NCBI GenBank assembly: GCA_964529005.1
Contig: CAZGUH010000030.1
Span: 1 to 50,332 of the forward strand
Reading direction: 5' to 3'
Length of the DNA: 50,332 nucleotides
DNA from: CAZGUH01 sp964529005
Lineage (GTDB): Bacteria; Actinomycetota; Acidimicrobiia; Acidimicrobiales; Ilumatobacteraceae
The notes below the pieces were generated by a model. The model did not search any database. It had not been told where the DNA came from and worked only from the letters and a program-made list of their open reading frames with translations. Below, piece by piece: positions 1-8,822 of the stretch (its first letter is position 1; the number at the start of each line of letters is the position of its first letter). The position numbers and the translations under genes were made by a program.

Positions 1-109
1 TGTTCTGCCCCTTCACCAACCCAAACACCTCATAGCCCTTGCCATGCAAGAACTCAGCCAGATGCTGACCATCCTGACCGGTGATCCCGGTGATGAACGC
101 GCGCGGCAT
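1..109 (-). CDS. gmd: GDP-mannose 4,6-dehydratase, N-terminal fragment cut by window edge
   Basis: Only the first 36 codons are inside the window, reading leftward from an ATG at 107-109. The peptide begins MPRAFITGITGQDGQHLAEF and continues to a K-G-Y-E-V-F-G-L turn. This matches the start of GDP-mannose 4,6-dehydratase, an SDR enzyme whose Rossmann loop carries the G-x-T-G-Q-D-G signature. The enzyme converts GDP-mannose to GDP-4-keto-6-deoxymannose, the precursor of GDP-fucose or GDP-rhamnose. A GGAG-like ribosome site lies about six bases before the ATG. It points the same way as the GT2 and membrane transferase to its right and probably belongs to the same glycan locus. The active-site half lies outside the window, so intactness cannot be judged. 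Confidence 0.85.
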   Translation of the reverse strand, partial: MPRAFITGITGQDGQHLAEFLHGKGYEVFGLVKGQN

Positions 110-179
110 AGCAACTCCAATGGGCACGAGAAACGACTGCGTCAGTGTAGGCGACCGGCCTCTGTCGAGACCTGCCACC

Positions 180-893
180 TCAGTCGCGGCGGGCGAAGCG
201 CATGCGCAGGCAGAGCGCGATCATCGACAGCCCGAGGCGCAAGGCGGTCAGCTTGTCGCCGGTCACGGAGCTGGTGCCGACGCGCGGCCGGTACTTCACC
301 GGGATCTGCACCAACGTCATCCGGCTGCGCACGACGTGGAGCTGCATCTCGTACCCGAACGCCGAGCCGGTGCCGGTGAAGTCGGGGGCGATCTTGTCGA
401 TCGCAGTGCGTCGCAGCACACGGAACGTGCAGCCGACGTCGGAGAGGTAGACGGTGTTGAAGAGCACCTCGGTGAACTTCGCCACGGCCCAGTTCCCCCA
501 CCGCAGGAACGCGCCCATGTTCGCCCCGCTGAGGATGAACGTCTGGACGGTGCGGGAGCCGAAGACGACGTCGACGTCGTCCGTGAACGGCAGCATCTTC
601 AACAGGTCGGCCGGATCGAACGTCCCGTCCGGTTCACAGACGCACACGAGGTCGGCATCGGTGGTCTCGGCGAGCCCCCGCCGGATCGCCGAGCCGTAGC
701 CCTGGACGGGCTCGAACACCTCCCGCGCCGACGTGGCGAGGACCGCGGACGACGTGTCGGGGTGGGCGTTGTTGTTGACGACGACGATGTCGTCGACGAC
801 GTCGAGCGCTTCGAACCCACGGATGCAGTCGCCGATGCTCTCGGCCTCGTTGTAGGTCGGCAGCACGACTGCCAGACGCTGTCCCTTCCACAT
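180..893 (-). CDS. GT2 family glycosyltransferase (polyprenyl-phosphate sugar synthase type)
   Basis: 237-residue protein starting MWKGQRLAVVLPTYNEAES, a textbook GT-A fold start. A V-V-V-N-N-N segment follows, then E-P-D-G in the place of the metal-binding DxD region, then G-S-R. Dolichol/undecaprenyl-phosphate sugar synthases of family GT2 have this layout and load a sugar from a nucleotide donor onto a lipid carrier. No C-terminal membrane helices are visible. The ATG at 891-893 is chosen because it lies two bases after the stop of the upstream membrane glycosyltransferase; longer in-frame extensions run through that gene and have arginine-rich, non-native sequence. The pairing with a GT39-like gene suggests that it makes the lipid-linked donor used by that enzyme (inference). 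Confidence 0.85.
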   Translation of the reverse strand: MWKGQRLAVVLPTYNEAESIGDCIRGFEALDVVDDIVVVNNNAHPDTSSAVLATSAREVFEPVQGYGSAIRRGLAETTDADLVCVCEPDGTFDPADLLKMLPFTDDVDVVFGSRTVQTFILSGANMGAFLRWGNWAVAKFTEVLFNTVYLSDVGCTFRVLRRTAIDKIAPDFTGTGSAFGYEMQLHVVRSRMTLVQIPVKYRPRVGTSSVTGDKLTALRLGLSMIALCLRMRFARRD

Positions 894-895
894 CG

Positions 896-2500
896 TCAGG
901 TGGCCTCCATGGCCCACGGAACGTACATGATCGCTCCGGCGACCTCGACGCGCTCGTACGACTCGACGGGCATCCACAGCACCAAGGGATTGTCCGTGCC
1001 CGGGTCGAACACGAACGCCACCCGCTCGGCGGGCGTCTGCTCGACCAGCCGCTGGCTCGACGGCACCCGCACGATGAACGGATGGCCGGCGACCGCGGAT
1101 CGGATCTCGCGGTCACTCTGGTACTCGATCGGCAGGACGAGCCAGTAGTACCCGGCGATCCGATCGACCCCGCGTGCCGACAGCTCGTCGATGATCGCCG
1201 CGGTCGCGGCGTTCGGGTCACGCAGATCGGCGCCGAGGTCGTGACGCAGGAATGGGATCGACGCGATGGCGACCCACACGACCACCACCGCTGGCCGCGC
1301 CCAGGCGTGGAGCCGCTCGGGCATCGCGCGCACGGCGTCCGCCGCGGCTCGAGCGACGGCGAGCACCAGGAACGGCAACGGGATCACCGCGTAGCGGGCG
1401 TCGTCGACGAACGACAGGTTGGCGAGCAACGCCATCAGCGGCCAGCACGCCAGCAGCGGCGCGACGACCAGCAACCCGAGCGTGCGCTGCCGCCCACCAG
1501 CACGCACCAGCGACCATGCCCCCCACACCACCACGGCCCCGATGACGAGGCAGATCGTGATGCCGAGGGGCGCTCCCAACGTCCAGGCTCCGCCGGAGCC
1601 GCGCATGCCGAACGCACGGGGCAGCAGACCTGTGAAGAAGCGCGCGCAGCGTGGCAGCGGTCCCTCGGCGTCGTCGACGGGCTGCTCGAGAGACGGCCAG
1701 CCGTTGCGGGCGTTCCAGGCGAGGAACGGGCCGTTGACGGCGATCGCGGCGATCGCGGCGGGCGCCCACCAGCTCCGCAGCGATCTGCGGTGGACCACGC
1801 ACGGCGTCACCAGCATCGGCACGATCGCGGCGAGGTACATCGGATGAACGTAGAACGTGAGCCCGGCAGCGGCGCCGACGATCGCCGCGATGCGGGCGTC
1901 CGGCTGATCGACGCCGAGCGCTCGCGCACAAGCCCACAGCGTGACGATGACCAAGGCCATTCCGAGCGCATAGCCGACGTACGCCCGTGTCGACACGACC
2001 AGCATCGCTCCGGGGGCGAGCCACAGCAGCGCCCCGGCGACAGCCGCGCCGGCGCGGCCGGCGAAGGGCCGCGCAGCGACGCACATCGCAGCGGATGCCA
2101 GCCCCCAGATGACCACTGGGACCGCCTTGAGCAGCCAGACGTGCTGACCGAACACGGCGATCATCGGGGCGAGCGCGTACGACTCGAACACCGCGGAATA
2201 CGTGCTGCCCTGGATCACGATCGGGATGCGGCCACCGGTGATCTCCGCCGCTTGCAGGCCCGTGTAGGCCTCGTCGGCGTTGAGCGCCCCGAACGGCGAT
2301 CGCCACACCCATCCGCGCAGCAGCAGGCCGGCGACCAGCGCCGCCGCGGCGGCCACGACCACGAGCACGCGTGTGGGCGGGCCGGGAGCCCCGTCGGTTG
2401 CGGCTGGCTCCGCGAGCCCCGACGGCGCTGCCGTTGCTTCGGACGTCGGAGGCACGCCGGGCAAGCTAGCCGACGTCCCGCAGGCCGTTCCGGGCTTCAC
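896..2500 (-). CDS. GT39/ArnT-like polytopic membrane glycosyltransferase
   Basis: 534-residue membrane protein. A proline/alanine-rich cytoplasmic N-terminus of about 40 residues leads into a first helix, and the first outside loop carries N-A-D-E-A-Y-T-G. The acidic D-E pair at this spot is typical of GT-C enzymes (PMT/ArnT/GT39), which transfer sugars from a polyprenyl-phosphate donor on the outer face of the membrane. About ten further hydrophobic segments follow, then a soluble C-terminal domain of about 100 residues. The start is a GTG at 2498-2500. The gene is followed at two bases by the GT2 gene, so the two should be co-transcribed. Donor and acceptor cannot be read from the sequence. 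Confidence 0.75.
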   Translation of the reverse strand: MKPGTACGTSASLPGVPPTSEATAAPSGLAEPAATDGAPGPPTRVLVVVAAAAALVAGLLLRGWVWRSPFGALNADEAYTGLQAAEITGGRIPIVIQGSTYSAVFESYALAPMIAVFGQHVWLLKAVPVVIWGLASAAMCVAARPFAGRAGAAVAGALLWLAPGAMLVVSTRAYVGYALGMALVIVTLWACARALGVDQPDARIAAIVGAAAGLTFYVHPMYLAAIVPMLVTPCVVHRRSLRSWWAPAAIAAIAVNGPFLAWNARNGWPSLEQPVDDAEGPLPRCARFFTGLLPRAFGMRGSGGAWTLGAPLGITICLVIGAVVVWGAWSLVRAGGRQRTLGLLVVAPLLACWPLMALLANLSFVDDARYAVIPLPFLVLAVARAAADAVRAMPERLHAWARPAVVVVWVAIASIPFLRHDLGADLRDPNAATAAIIDELSARGVDRIAGYYWLVLPIEYQSDREIRSAVAGHPFIVRVPSSQRLVEQTPAERVAFVFDPGTDNPLVLWMPVESYERVEVAGAIMYVPWAMEAT

Positions 2501-2528
2501 GCGCCGCTGTCACGCAGGGGCTGCCGGG

Positions 2529-2534
2529 TACAGT
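2529..2534 (+). promoter_or_regulatory. Putative -10 box (TACAGT) for the 2581-7647 operon
   Basis: TACAGT fits the TAnnnT consensus used by actinobacterial housekeeping sigma factors and would give a leader of about 40 nt ending in the AGGAGG ribosome site at 2571-2576. No convincing -35 box is seen. It lies in the 80-bp divergent gap between the minus-strand membrane transferase and the plus-strand methyltransferase. Confidence 0.4.
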
Positions 2535-2580
2535 TGCACGTCGCCATCGTGGACCGAACGCGCGCACCTCAGGAGGATTG

Positions 2581-3603
2581 ATGGGACGACTCGGGCGCAT
2601 CCTGAACCGAGGCACCCGACTCCCCGGGGTGCGCACCACGCGCGACGTCGCCGAGAAGGCCGTCACTCCGCATCTGCGGGCCGACGTCGAGCGGCTCGAT
2701 CTGCTGATCAGGGAGCAGATCCACAAGCTCCACGTCGAGATCATGGGGCTGCGCGCCGCGGCCAACGACACCGCCGCGTCCACCGCGGGCAGCCTGCGCC
2801 GCCACCAGCGCCAGCTCGACGAGCTCACGCACCGTCTGAACGTGCTGCGCGACGAGGTCGGCCTCCAGGACGAGGCACGCTGGAACGAGCGCGTCGCCGC
2901 CATCACGTCGTGGCTCGACGACGTCGTCACGCGGGTCGACGCGGCCGAGCAGCGCAACGCCTCGCGCACCGAGGAGATCCGCGCCGAGTTCATGTACGAG
3001 CTGCGCTATCGGGACGCGGCCTCGTCCGCGCCTGCCGGAGAGACGTTCGACGCGGTCGACATCATCCAGCCGGACAAGCTCACGCCGGCCGACGGCGTCG
3101 TGCGCCTCAACCTCGGCTGTGGGCGGCTCAGCCTCGACGGCTACGTCAACGTCGACATGCGCGCCCTGCCCGGCGTGGACGTGGTCGCCCCGATCGACCG
3201 CCTGCCGTTCGAGCCCGAGTCGGTGGACGAGATCTTCAGCGCCCACCTCCTCGAGCACTTCCCCCATGAAGAGCTCCGCCGCAAGCTGCTGCCGTACTGG
3301 ATGAAGCTGCTCAAGCCGGGCGGCGCCTTCCGCGCTGTCGTGCCCGACCTGCGGGCGATGATCGACGACGTGCACGAGGGCGCCACGTCGTGGGAGGACT
3401 TCCGCCGGGTCGCCTACGGCGACCAGGAGTACGAGGGCGACTTCCACTTCAACGCGTTCACCACCGACGGGCTCGCCCACGCCTTGGAGGAGGCCGGCTG
3501 CACCGATGTCCGCGTGCTGGCGTCGGGCCGCACGAACGGCATCTGCAAGGAGTTCGAGATCGAGGGCCGCAAGCCGCTCTCGAGCGCGTCGCCGGCGAGC
3601 TGA
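2581..3603 (+). CDS. Class I SAM-dependent methyltransferase with helical N-terminus
   Basis: 340 residues. The first ~150 are charged and helical with heptad-like leucines (probably a coiled coil). The SAM-binding motif N-L-G-C-G-R-L-S-L-D-G-Y-V-N-V-D then appears, followed by an acidic motif II region, H-L-L-E-H-F (post-II) and L-K-P-G-G-A-F. This is the Methyltransf_11 pattern. Coiled coil plus methyltransferase is a combination seen in glycan-modifying or chain-capping enzymes. The ATG at 2581 follows AGGAGG with a four-base spacer; an in-frame TTG one codon earlier would overlap that site too closely. Its stop overlaps the next start (TGATG). The substrate is unknown, but the locus points to a sugar or lipid-linked glycan. 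Confidence 0.8.
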   Translation: MGRLGRILNRGTRLPGVRTTRDVAEKAVTPHLRADVERLDLLIREQIHKLHVEIMGLRAAANDTAASTAGSLRRHQRQLDELTHRLNVLRDEVGLQDEARWNERVAAITSWLDDVVTRVDAAEQRNASRTEEIRAEFMYELRYRDAASSAPAGETFDAVDIIQPDKLTPADGVVRLNLGCGRLSLDGYVNVDMRALPGVDVVAPIDRLPFEPESVDEIFSAHLLEHFPHEELRRKLLPYWMKLLKPGGAFRAVVPDLRAMIDDVHEGATSWEDFRRVAYGDQEYEGDFHFNAFTTDGLAHALEEAGCTDVRVLASGRTNGICKEFEIEGRKPLSSASPAS

Positions 3604-5927
3604 TGCGCGAGATCTCCGTCGTCATCAACACCTACAACCGGCGCGCCAGCCTCGAGGCGACGCTGTGTGCGCTGCGCCAGCAAGAGCACGAACGCTTCGA
3701 GGTCGTCGTCGTCAACGGCCCCTCCACCGACGGCACGGACGAGCTGCTCGCCCAGTGGTCGGACGTGGTGCGCGCTGTTCCCTGCCCGGAGGTTCACCTC
3801 GGCAAGTCGCGCAACCTCGGCATCGACGCCGCGGCGGGCGAGCTGGTGGCGTTCATCGACGACGACGCGATCCCCGAGCCCGACTGGCTGACCGTGCTCG
3901 ACGCGGCGTTCGACGACCCGGAGGTCGCGGGCGCGGGCGGGCTCGTCATCGATCACACGGGCACCGACCTCCAATACTTGTACTCGGCGGCCGACCGGCT
4001 GGGGCGCACGTACTTCGACATCGCTCCCCCGTTCGACCGCTGGCAGGTCCCCTACGGGCGGCAGTTCCTCTACCTCCAGGGAACGAACACGTGCTTCCGC
4101 CGTGACCTGCTGGCGCAGATCGGCGGCTTCGACGAGGAGATCGAGTACTTCCTCGACGAGACCGAGGTCTGCATGCAGCTCGCCGACAAGGGGTGGAAGC
4201 TCGTGCCGTTGACCGCCGGCGCGGTCCATCACAAGTACCTCGCCAGCCAGGTTCGCACCGCGGCGCGCATCTTCACCCGCCCCTACGCGCCGGTGAAGAA
4301 CCGGGTCTACTTCGCGCTCCAGCACGGCCGGGAGGACCACGGGCTGATCGAGGCGCTGCGCGTGGTGACGGACTACGCGCACGAGCTGCGCGGGGTCGCG
4401 GCGGCGATGCACGCCCAGGGCACGTTCGACGACGCGACGCGCGACGGGTTCCTCGACGGCATCACCACCGGGTTCGAGGTCGGCCTCGAACGCGGGCTGC
4501 GCGGGTCGCGCCAGTCGCACCAGATCGCGCCTCGCCGGGGCGAGGACTTCCGGCCGTTCTCCACGATCATCGCTCGTGACCGGATGCGCATCTGCTTCGT
4601 GTCCGAGGAGTACCCGCCGGGCAACGTCGGCGGCATCGGGCGCTACACCTTCGATCTCGCGCGTGGCCTGGCGGTGCGCGGGCACGACGTCCACGTCGTG
4701 GCGCGCACCCCCGACGTGGCGCGCGTCGACCACGAAGACGGCGTGTGGGTCCACCGTTTGGCTCCCCCGCCGCCGGGCACGGTCGACGTCGACCACGTGC
4801 TCGCCGCGAACCTGGCGCACTGCGCCAACGTGTACCACGCGGTGCGTGCGATCCACGACCGCCGAGGGCTGGACCTCGTCATCGCCCCGATCTGGAACTC
4901 CGAAGGGCTGCTGTGCCTCTTCGACGACGACATGCGCACCGTCACGACGCTCATGACGACGCTCCAGAAGGTCGTCTCGCTGATGCCGTCGTGGGAGACG
5001 CAGCCGCACCCGGTGGCGCTCGCCGCGCTCGAGGACGTCACGCTCGCCCACAGCGCGGAGATCCACGCGATCAGCCATGCGATCTGGCGTGACTGCGCGC
5101 CGCGGGCCCCCGGCGCGCGTGTCCACGTCGCCGAGTTGGGGGTCGAGGACGTCGCGGCCGCTGCGCCGATCGCCACCGAGCGATCGCCCGAGCAGCGCAT
5201 CCTGTTCGTCGGCCGGCTGGAGGTGCGCAAGGGCGTGCCGACGCTGTTCGACGCGGCGATCGACGTCCTCGCCGCGCACCCGCACGCCGAGGTGCGCCTC
5301 GCCGGGGCGGACACCCCGAACACCGAACACGAGCTCACCTATCGCGAGCTGCTCGCACAACGGCTCACGCATCGACCCGACCTGCTCCGCCGCTTCCGCT
5401 TCCTCGGCTACGTGCCCGACGACGTGCTCGCCCAGGAGTACGCGCAGGCCTCGGTGCTGTGCGTTCCCTCGCTGTTCGAGTCGTTCGGGCTCGTCGTGTT
5501 GGAAGGCATGCGCGCCGGCCTTCCGGTCGTCGCCTCACGGGTGGGCGGCATGGCCGAGATCCTCGACGGCGACCACGGAATCCTCGTCCCGCCCGGCGAC
5601 GCGCGAGCGCTCGCCGATGCGCTCGACACGCTGCTCGGCGACGACACGATGCGGGCACGCATCGGGGCCGCAGCACGCGCCGAGTTCGAGCGCTTCTGGC
5701 GCATCGACCACGCCGTCGCCCGCGTCGAAGCGCTCGCCCGTGACGTCGTCGCCGGTGCGGCGAGTGGCGGCCGCGGCCTGAAGGCGAACGAGCTGGCCGC
5801 CGCGCTGGCGCCGATCCTCCGTGACTGCACGGCCGACGCCGTCGAGCAGATCGCCGACCCGACTCCCTACGGCGCGCGCCGCATCCTCGACCGGATCCAT
5901 GGCACGCCATCGAAGGCTGCACGATGA
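3603..5927 (+). CDS. Fused GT2-GT4 bifunctional glycosyltransferase
   Basis: 774 residues with two complete glycosyltransferases in one chain. Residues 1-~230 are a GT2 domain (MREISVVINTYNRRASLEAT, then F-I-D-D-D-A as the metal-binding DxD-type motif and an F-L-D-E-T-E segment near the acceptor site). Residues ~328-730 are a GT4 (GT-B) domain starting MRICFVSEEYPPGNVGGIGR, with F-V-G-R-L-E-V-R-K-G and the E-x7-E motif in P-S-L-F-E-S-F-G-L-V-V-L-E. A linker of ~100 residues and a ~50-residue tail complete it. The fusion suggests that two successive sugars are added by one protein. The start at 3603 overlaps the upstream stop by one base; upstream in-frame codons lie inside the methyltransferase gene. 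The stop overlaps the next gene by four bases. Confidence 0.9.
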   Translation: MREISVVINTYNRRASLEATLCALRQQEHERFEVVVVNGPSTDGTDELLAQWSDVVRAVPCPEVHLGKSRNLGIDAAAGELVAFIDDDAIPEPDWLTVLDAAFDDPEVAGAGGLVIDHTGTDLQYLYSAADRLGRTYFDIAPPFDRWQVPYGRQFLYLQGTNTCFRRDLLAQIGGFDEEIEYFLDETEVCMQLADKGWKLVPLTAGAVHHKYLASQVRTAARIFTRPYAPVKNRVYFALQHGREDHGLIEALRVVTDYAHELRGVAAAMHAQGTFDDATRDGFLDGITTGFEVGLERGLRGSRQSHQIAPRRGEDFRPFSTIIARDRMRICFVSEEYPPGNVGGIGRYTFDLARGLAVRGHDVHVVARTPDVARVDHEDGVWVHRLAPPPPGTVDVDHVLAANLAHCANVYHAVRAIHDRRGLDLVIAPIWNSEGLLCLFDDDMRTVTTLMTTLQKVVSLMPSWETQPHPVALAALEDVTLAHSAEIHAISHAIWRDCAPRAPGARVHVAELGVEDVAAAAPIATERSPEQRILFVGRLEVRKGVPTLFDAAIDVLAAHPHAEVRLAGADTPNTEHELTYRELLAQRLTHRPDLLRRFRFLGYVPDDVLAQEYAQASVLCVPSLFESFGLVVLEGMRAGLPVVASRVGGMAEILDGDHGILVPPGDARALADALDTLLGDDTMRARIGAAARAEFERFWRIDHAVARVEALARDVVAGAASGGRGLKANELAAALAPILRDCTADAVEQIADPTPYGARRILDRIHGTPSKAAR

Positions 5928-6913
5928 GCTCGCTGCTGGCGCGGCTCAATGCGATCGCCGGTCGCCGCTCGGTGCGTGTCGCCGCGATCGTCGTGATGCT
6001 GGCCGGGCTGGTGACCGCGATCGTCGCCGACCGCGACCGGCTCGCCGACGTGTTCTCGTCGTTGTCCGCGACGAGCCTGGTCGTCGCCGCCGTCGCCGGC
6101 GCGGCGGCGCTCGGCTTCAGCGTGATGTGCTGGACGGGCTTGGTCCGCGCGCTGGGAGGCGAAATCGCCACGACGGATGCCGCCGAGGTGTTCTACGTCG
6201 GCCAGCTCGGCAAGTACATCCCAGGCAGCGTCTGGACGGTCGCCACGCAGATGCAGCTCGGCGCGGAGCGTGGCATCCGCCGCTCTCGCACGGCGGTGGC
6301 GACGGTCGTCCAGCTGATCATCAACCTCGTGACGGGCGCCGCGGTGTTCGTCGTGACGCTGCCGTTCCAAGGCAGCGACAGCCGCCGCTACACCGTCGTG
6401 GCGTGCATCGCCGGCGCGCTCGCGCTGGCAACCCTGCATCCCCGCGTGCTCTCGCCCACGGTGCGCCGGGCGCTGCGCATCATGAACCGACCGCCGCTCG
6501 AGAACGAGTTGACGCTCGGCGACGTGGCCCGCGCCGCGGGCTGGACGATCGCCGTGTGGGCCGCGTACGGCGTGCACGTCCTCGCGTTCGCGCACGACGT
6601 CGCGGGCGCCGACGTCACGGCGGACAACCTCGCCGGCTTCAGCGGCGGCTTCGCGCTCGCGTGGACGGTCGGCTTCCTCGTCGTCATCGCGCCGTCGGGC
6701 GCCGGTGTCCGCGAGGCAGCGCTCGTCGCCGCGTTCAGCAACCGGATGACAGCGTCCGAAGCGCTGGCCATCGCGCTCGTCTCGCGGGCCGTCTTGACCG
6801 TGCTCGACGGGCTCGTCGGCCTCGGCGCCCTCGGCTCGGCGAGCCTGCGGCGGCGGCATCGGCGGGCGGCAGCGCTGACGATCGACGAACCCGTGGCAGA
6901 GTCAGCGTCATGA
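5924..6913 (+). CDS. Flippase-like (UPF0104 / LPG synthase TM family) membrane protein
   Basis: 329 residues with about eight hydrophobic segments. The family hallmarks G-Q-L-G-K-Y-I-P-G-S-V-W (residues ~90-100) and I-A-P-S-G-A-G-V-R-E-A-A-L (~245) are both present. These define the lysylphosphatidylglycerol-synthase TM-region / UPF0104 family, which often sits next to glycosyltransferases and is thought to flip or handle polyprenyl- or glycolipids. The ATG overlaps the GT2-GT4 stop by four bases and its own stop overlaps the following methyltransferase by four. There is no soluble aminoacyl transferase domain, so it is not a full MprF. A role in presenting the lipid-linked product across the membrane is inferred from context. 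Confidence 0.8.
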   Translation: MSSLLARLNAIAGRRSVRVAAIVVMLAGLVTAIVADRDRLADVFSSLSATSLVVAAVAGAAALGFSVMCWTGLVRALGGEIATTDAAEVFYVGQLGKYIPGSVWTVATQMQLGAERGIRRSRTAVATVVQLIINLVTGAAVFVVTLPFQGSDSRRYTVVACIAGALALATLHPRVLSPTVRRALRIMNRPPLENELTLGDVARAAGWTIAVWAAYGVHVLAFAHDVAGADVTADNLAGFSGGFALAWTVGFLVVIAPSGAGVREAALVAAFSNRMTASEALAIALVSRAVLTVLDGLVGLGALGSASLRRRHRRAAALTIDEPVAESAS

Positions 6914-7647
6914 GCGAGAAGCGAGCGGACCGCGTGCGCCCCCGACACGGGTCGGTGCGTGTCGTCGACGGAGTTCCCCGCGGCGACCGGCGAACATCGA
7001 TGTCGTTGCTGCCCCTGGCGGCAGAGGGGCGGTGGCTGTTCCGCCACCGTGACAAGGTCAAGGGAGCACTGCTCGACGTCGGATGCGGGAACGCGCCGTA
7101 CGAGGTCTGGTACCGCGACCTCGTCGACTGGTCGTGCCGCGCCGACATCGCCCCCCTGCCCCACCTGTCCGTCGCCTCGGCGGCGGAGATGCTGCCGTTC
7201 GCCGACGCGACGTTCGACACGGTGCTGTCGACGTCGGTCATCGAACACGTCGACGATCCCGTGCGCGCGCTCGCCGAGATCGCCCGCGTCACCCGCCCAG
7301 GTGGGCATCTGCTGATCAGCGTGCCGTTCATGTACCCGGTCCACGAGGCGCCCTACGACTTCCGGCGCTTCACGTACTTCGGCCTGGAGCGCGCCGTCGC
7401 CGAAGCCGGCTTCGAGGTCGTCGAAGTCGGCGCCGTCGGCGGCCCCGTGACGTTCGTCGCCCACCTCGGCGTCATGGCGGCATCCGCCGTGGCAAGGGCG
7501 GTGGACGCACGCCCCATCGTCGGCGCGCTGGCCCGCTCCGCCGTGACCCTCCCGCAATCGGCGGTCCGACCACTCGTGTCGAGCCACCTCGGCGTCGGCG
7601 CGCGGCGGATCAGCCTCGGCTACATGGCGGTCGGGCGCCGCCTCTGA
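6910..7647 (+). CDS. Class I SAM-dependent methyltransferase (Methyltransf_11 type)
   Basis: 245 residues. Motif I is L-L-D-V-G-C-G-N-A-P-Y; motif II/III is V-L-S-T-S-V-I-E-H-V-D-D-P, followed by R-P-G-G-H-L-L-I-S-V-P-F. The segment P-Y-D-F-R-R-F-T-Y-F-G-L is typical of methyltransferases encoded in polysaccharide clusters. It is the last gene of the plus operon, starting with an ATGA overlap at 6910. Its 3' end overlaps the convergent GT4 gene by 28 bases, so any terminator must lie within coding sequence. The target is probably a sugar hydroxyl or carboxyl on the exported glycan; this is inference. Confidence 0.85.
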   Translation: MSEKRADRVRPRHGSVRVVDGVPRGDRRTSMSLLPLAAEGRWLFRHRDKVKGALLDVGCGNAPYEVWYRDLVDWSCRADIAPLPHLSVASAAEMLPFADATFDTVLSTSVIEHVDDPVRALAEIARVTRPGGHLLISVPFMYPVHEAPYDFRRFTYFGLERAVAEAGFEVVEVGAVGGPVTFVAHLGVMAASAVARAVDARPIVGALARSAVTLPQSAVRPLVSSHLGVGARRISLGYMAVGRRL

Positions 7648-8822
7648 GCAGCCCTCACGGCCAGGTCCCGATACTGCGCGCCGACGGCGTCGACCGACAG
7701 CGCTTCCGCACGGCGGGCCCCGGCGGCGCCGAACCGCGCGACGCGCTCGGGGTCGCAGAGCAGATCCTTGAGGACCGTCGCCAGCGCCTCGTGGTCGCCA
7801 GGAGGGACGAGGACGCCGTCCTGCCCGCTGACGATGACCTCGTCGATGCCGGGAAGCCCCGAGGCGACGACACAGCGGCCCGCCGCCAACGCCTCGGCGA
7901 CCACGACCGGCCGGCCGTCCTGATCGCCGGAGGCCGCCCGGACCGACGGGATCACGACGATGCCGCAGTGCCGGAGCAGGTCGACGAGGCCAGCCCGATC
8001 GACCTGTCCGTGGAACGTGACGGCGAGACCCCGGGCCGCGCTCTCGAGCTCCGCCCGCAACGGGCCGTCGCCGGCGATGTCGAGCCGCCAGCCGAGGTCG
8101 GGTGGGAGCGACCGCAGGGCGTCGAGCAGCACACGAACGCCCTTCTTCTCGACCAAGCGGCCGACGAACAGCAGGCGGCGCGGATCACGGTCAGGATGGC
8201 CGGCGAGCTCGTCGAGGCCCGCGATGTCGGCCCCCATCGGCGCGACGACCACCTTGGCCGGATCGATCCCCATCGCCACGACGCGGTCGCGCATCTCCAC
8301 GTTCATCACCGTGATGACGGCCGCACGGCGCAGGACACGACGCTTGAACCACCCGAACGGGCGCCCGGACAGCGCGTACAGATCGGCCCCATGGACGGTC
8401 AGCAGCCACGGCACGCGCCGGGCAGCGATGAGGGCGACCAGACCTTGCGGGATCATCCAGTGGAGATGCAGCACGTCCGGCCGGCACCGTCGCACGGCGC
8501 GTGCGAGCGCCACCGTCTCCGCGGCGATGAACGCCGGCGCCTGGATCCAGCGGGTCGGGCGGGCGCGAAGATTCTCGAGGATTGCTCCGTCGCACAGGTC
8601 TTCCCATCGCTTCGGGAAGTACCGGAAGCGATGGACGTCGAGCTCGCCGTCACGCTCGCGCCGTGCGCCGCCCGCGACGCGGGGCACGACGACCACCGTC
8701 TCGAACGAGCGGCCCAGCACGAGCGACAGGTCGCGCACGAACGAGGGCGTCCCATCACCCGGCCGAGCGGGAAACGTGGACGCCGCGACGACCAACCGGG
8801 TCGGATCGTTGGGCGCGGTCAC
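7620..8822 (-). CDS. GT4 family glycosyltransferase
   Basis: 400 residues in GT-B fold. The N-terminal domain contains D-V-L-H-L-H-W-M-I-P-Q-G and L-T-V-H-G-A-D; the C-terminal domain contains L-F-V-G-R-L-V-E-K-K-G and a nucleotide-sugar site with G-R-P-V-V-V-A-E-A-L-A-A-G, in which the first glutamate of the usual E-x7-E motif is replaced. It starts at a GTG whose GTGA overlaps the stop of the upstream membrane protein, so it is the last gene of the seven-gene minus operon. It probably adds a sugar to a lipid-linked intermediate on the cytoplasmic face. It converges on and overlaps the methyltransferase at 7647 by 28 bases. Confidence 0.85.
   Translation of the reverse strand: MTAPNDPTRLVVAASTFPARPGDGTPSFVRDLSLVLGRSFETVVVVPRVAGGARRERDGELDVHRFRYFPKRWEDLCDGAILENLRARPTRWIQAPAFIAAETVALARAVRRCRPDVLHLHWMIPQGLVALIAARRVPWLLTVHGADLYALSGRPFGWFKRRVLRRAAVITVMNVEMRDRVVAMGIDPAKVVVAPMGADIAGLDELAGHPDRDPRRLLFVGRLVEKKGVRVLLDALRSLPPDLGWRLDIAGDGPLRAELESAARGLAVTFHGQVDRAGLVDLLRHCGIVVIPSVRAASGDQDGRPVVVAEALAAGRCVVASGLPGIDEVIVSGQDGVLVPPGDHEALATVLKDLLCDPERVARFGAAGARRAEALSVDAVGAQYRDLAVRAAQRRRPTAM

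Noticed and set aside
1082..2581. A 499-codon plus-strand frame opposite the first membrane glycosyltransferase
   Set aside because: Composition is R/D/H/G-rich with no recognisable motif, while the opposite strand encodes a clear polytopic membrane protein.
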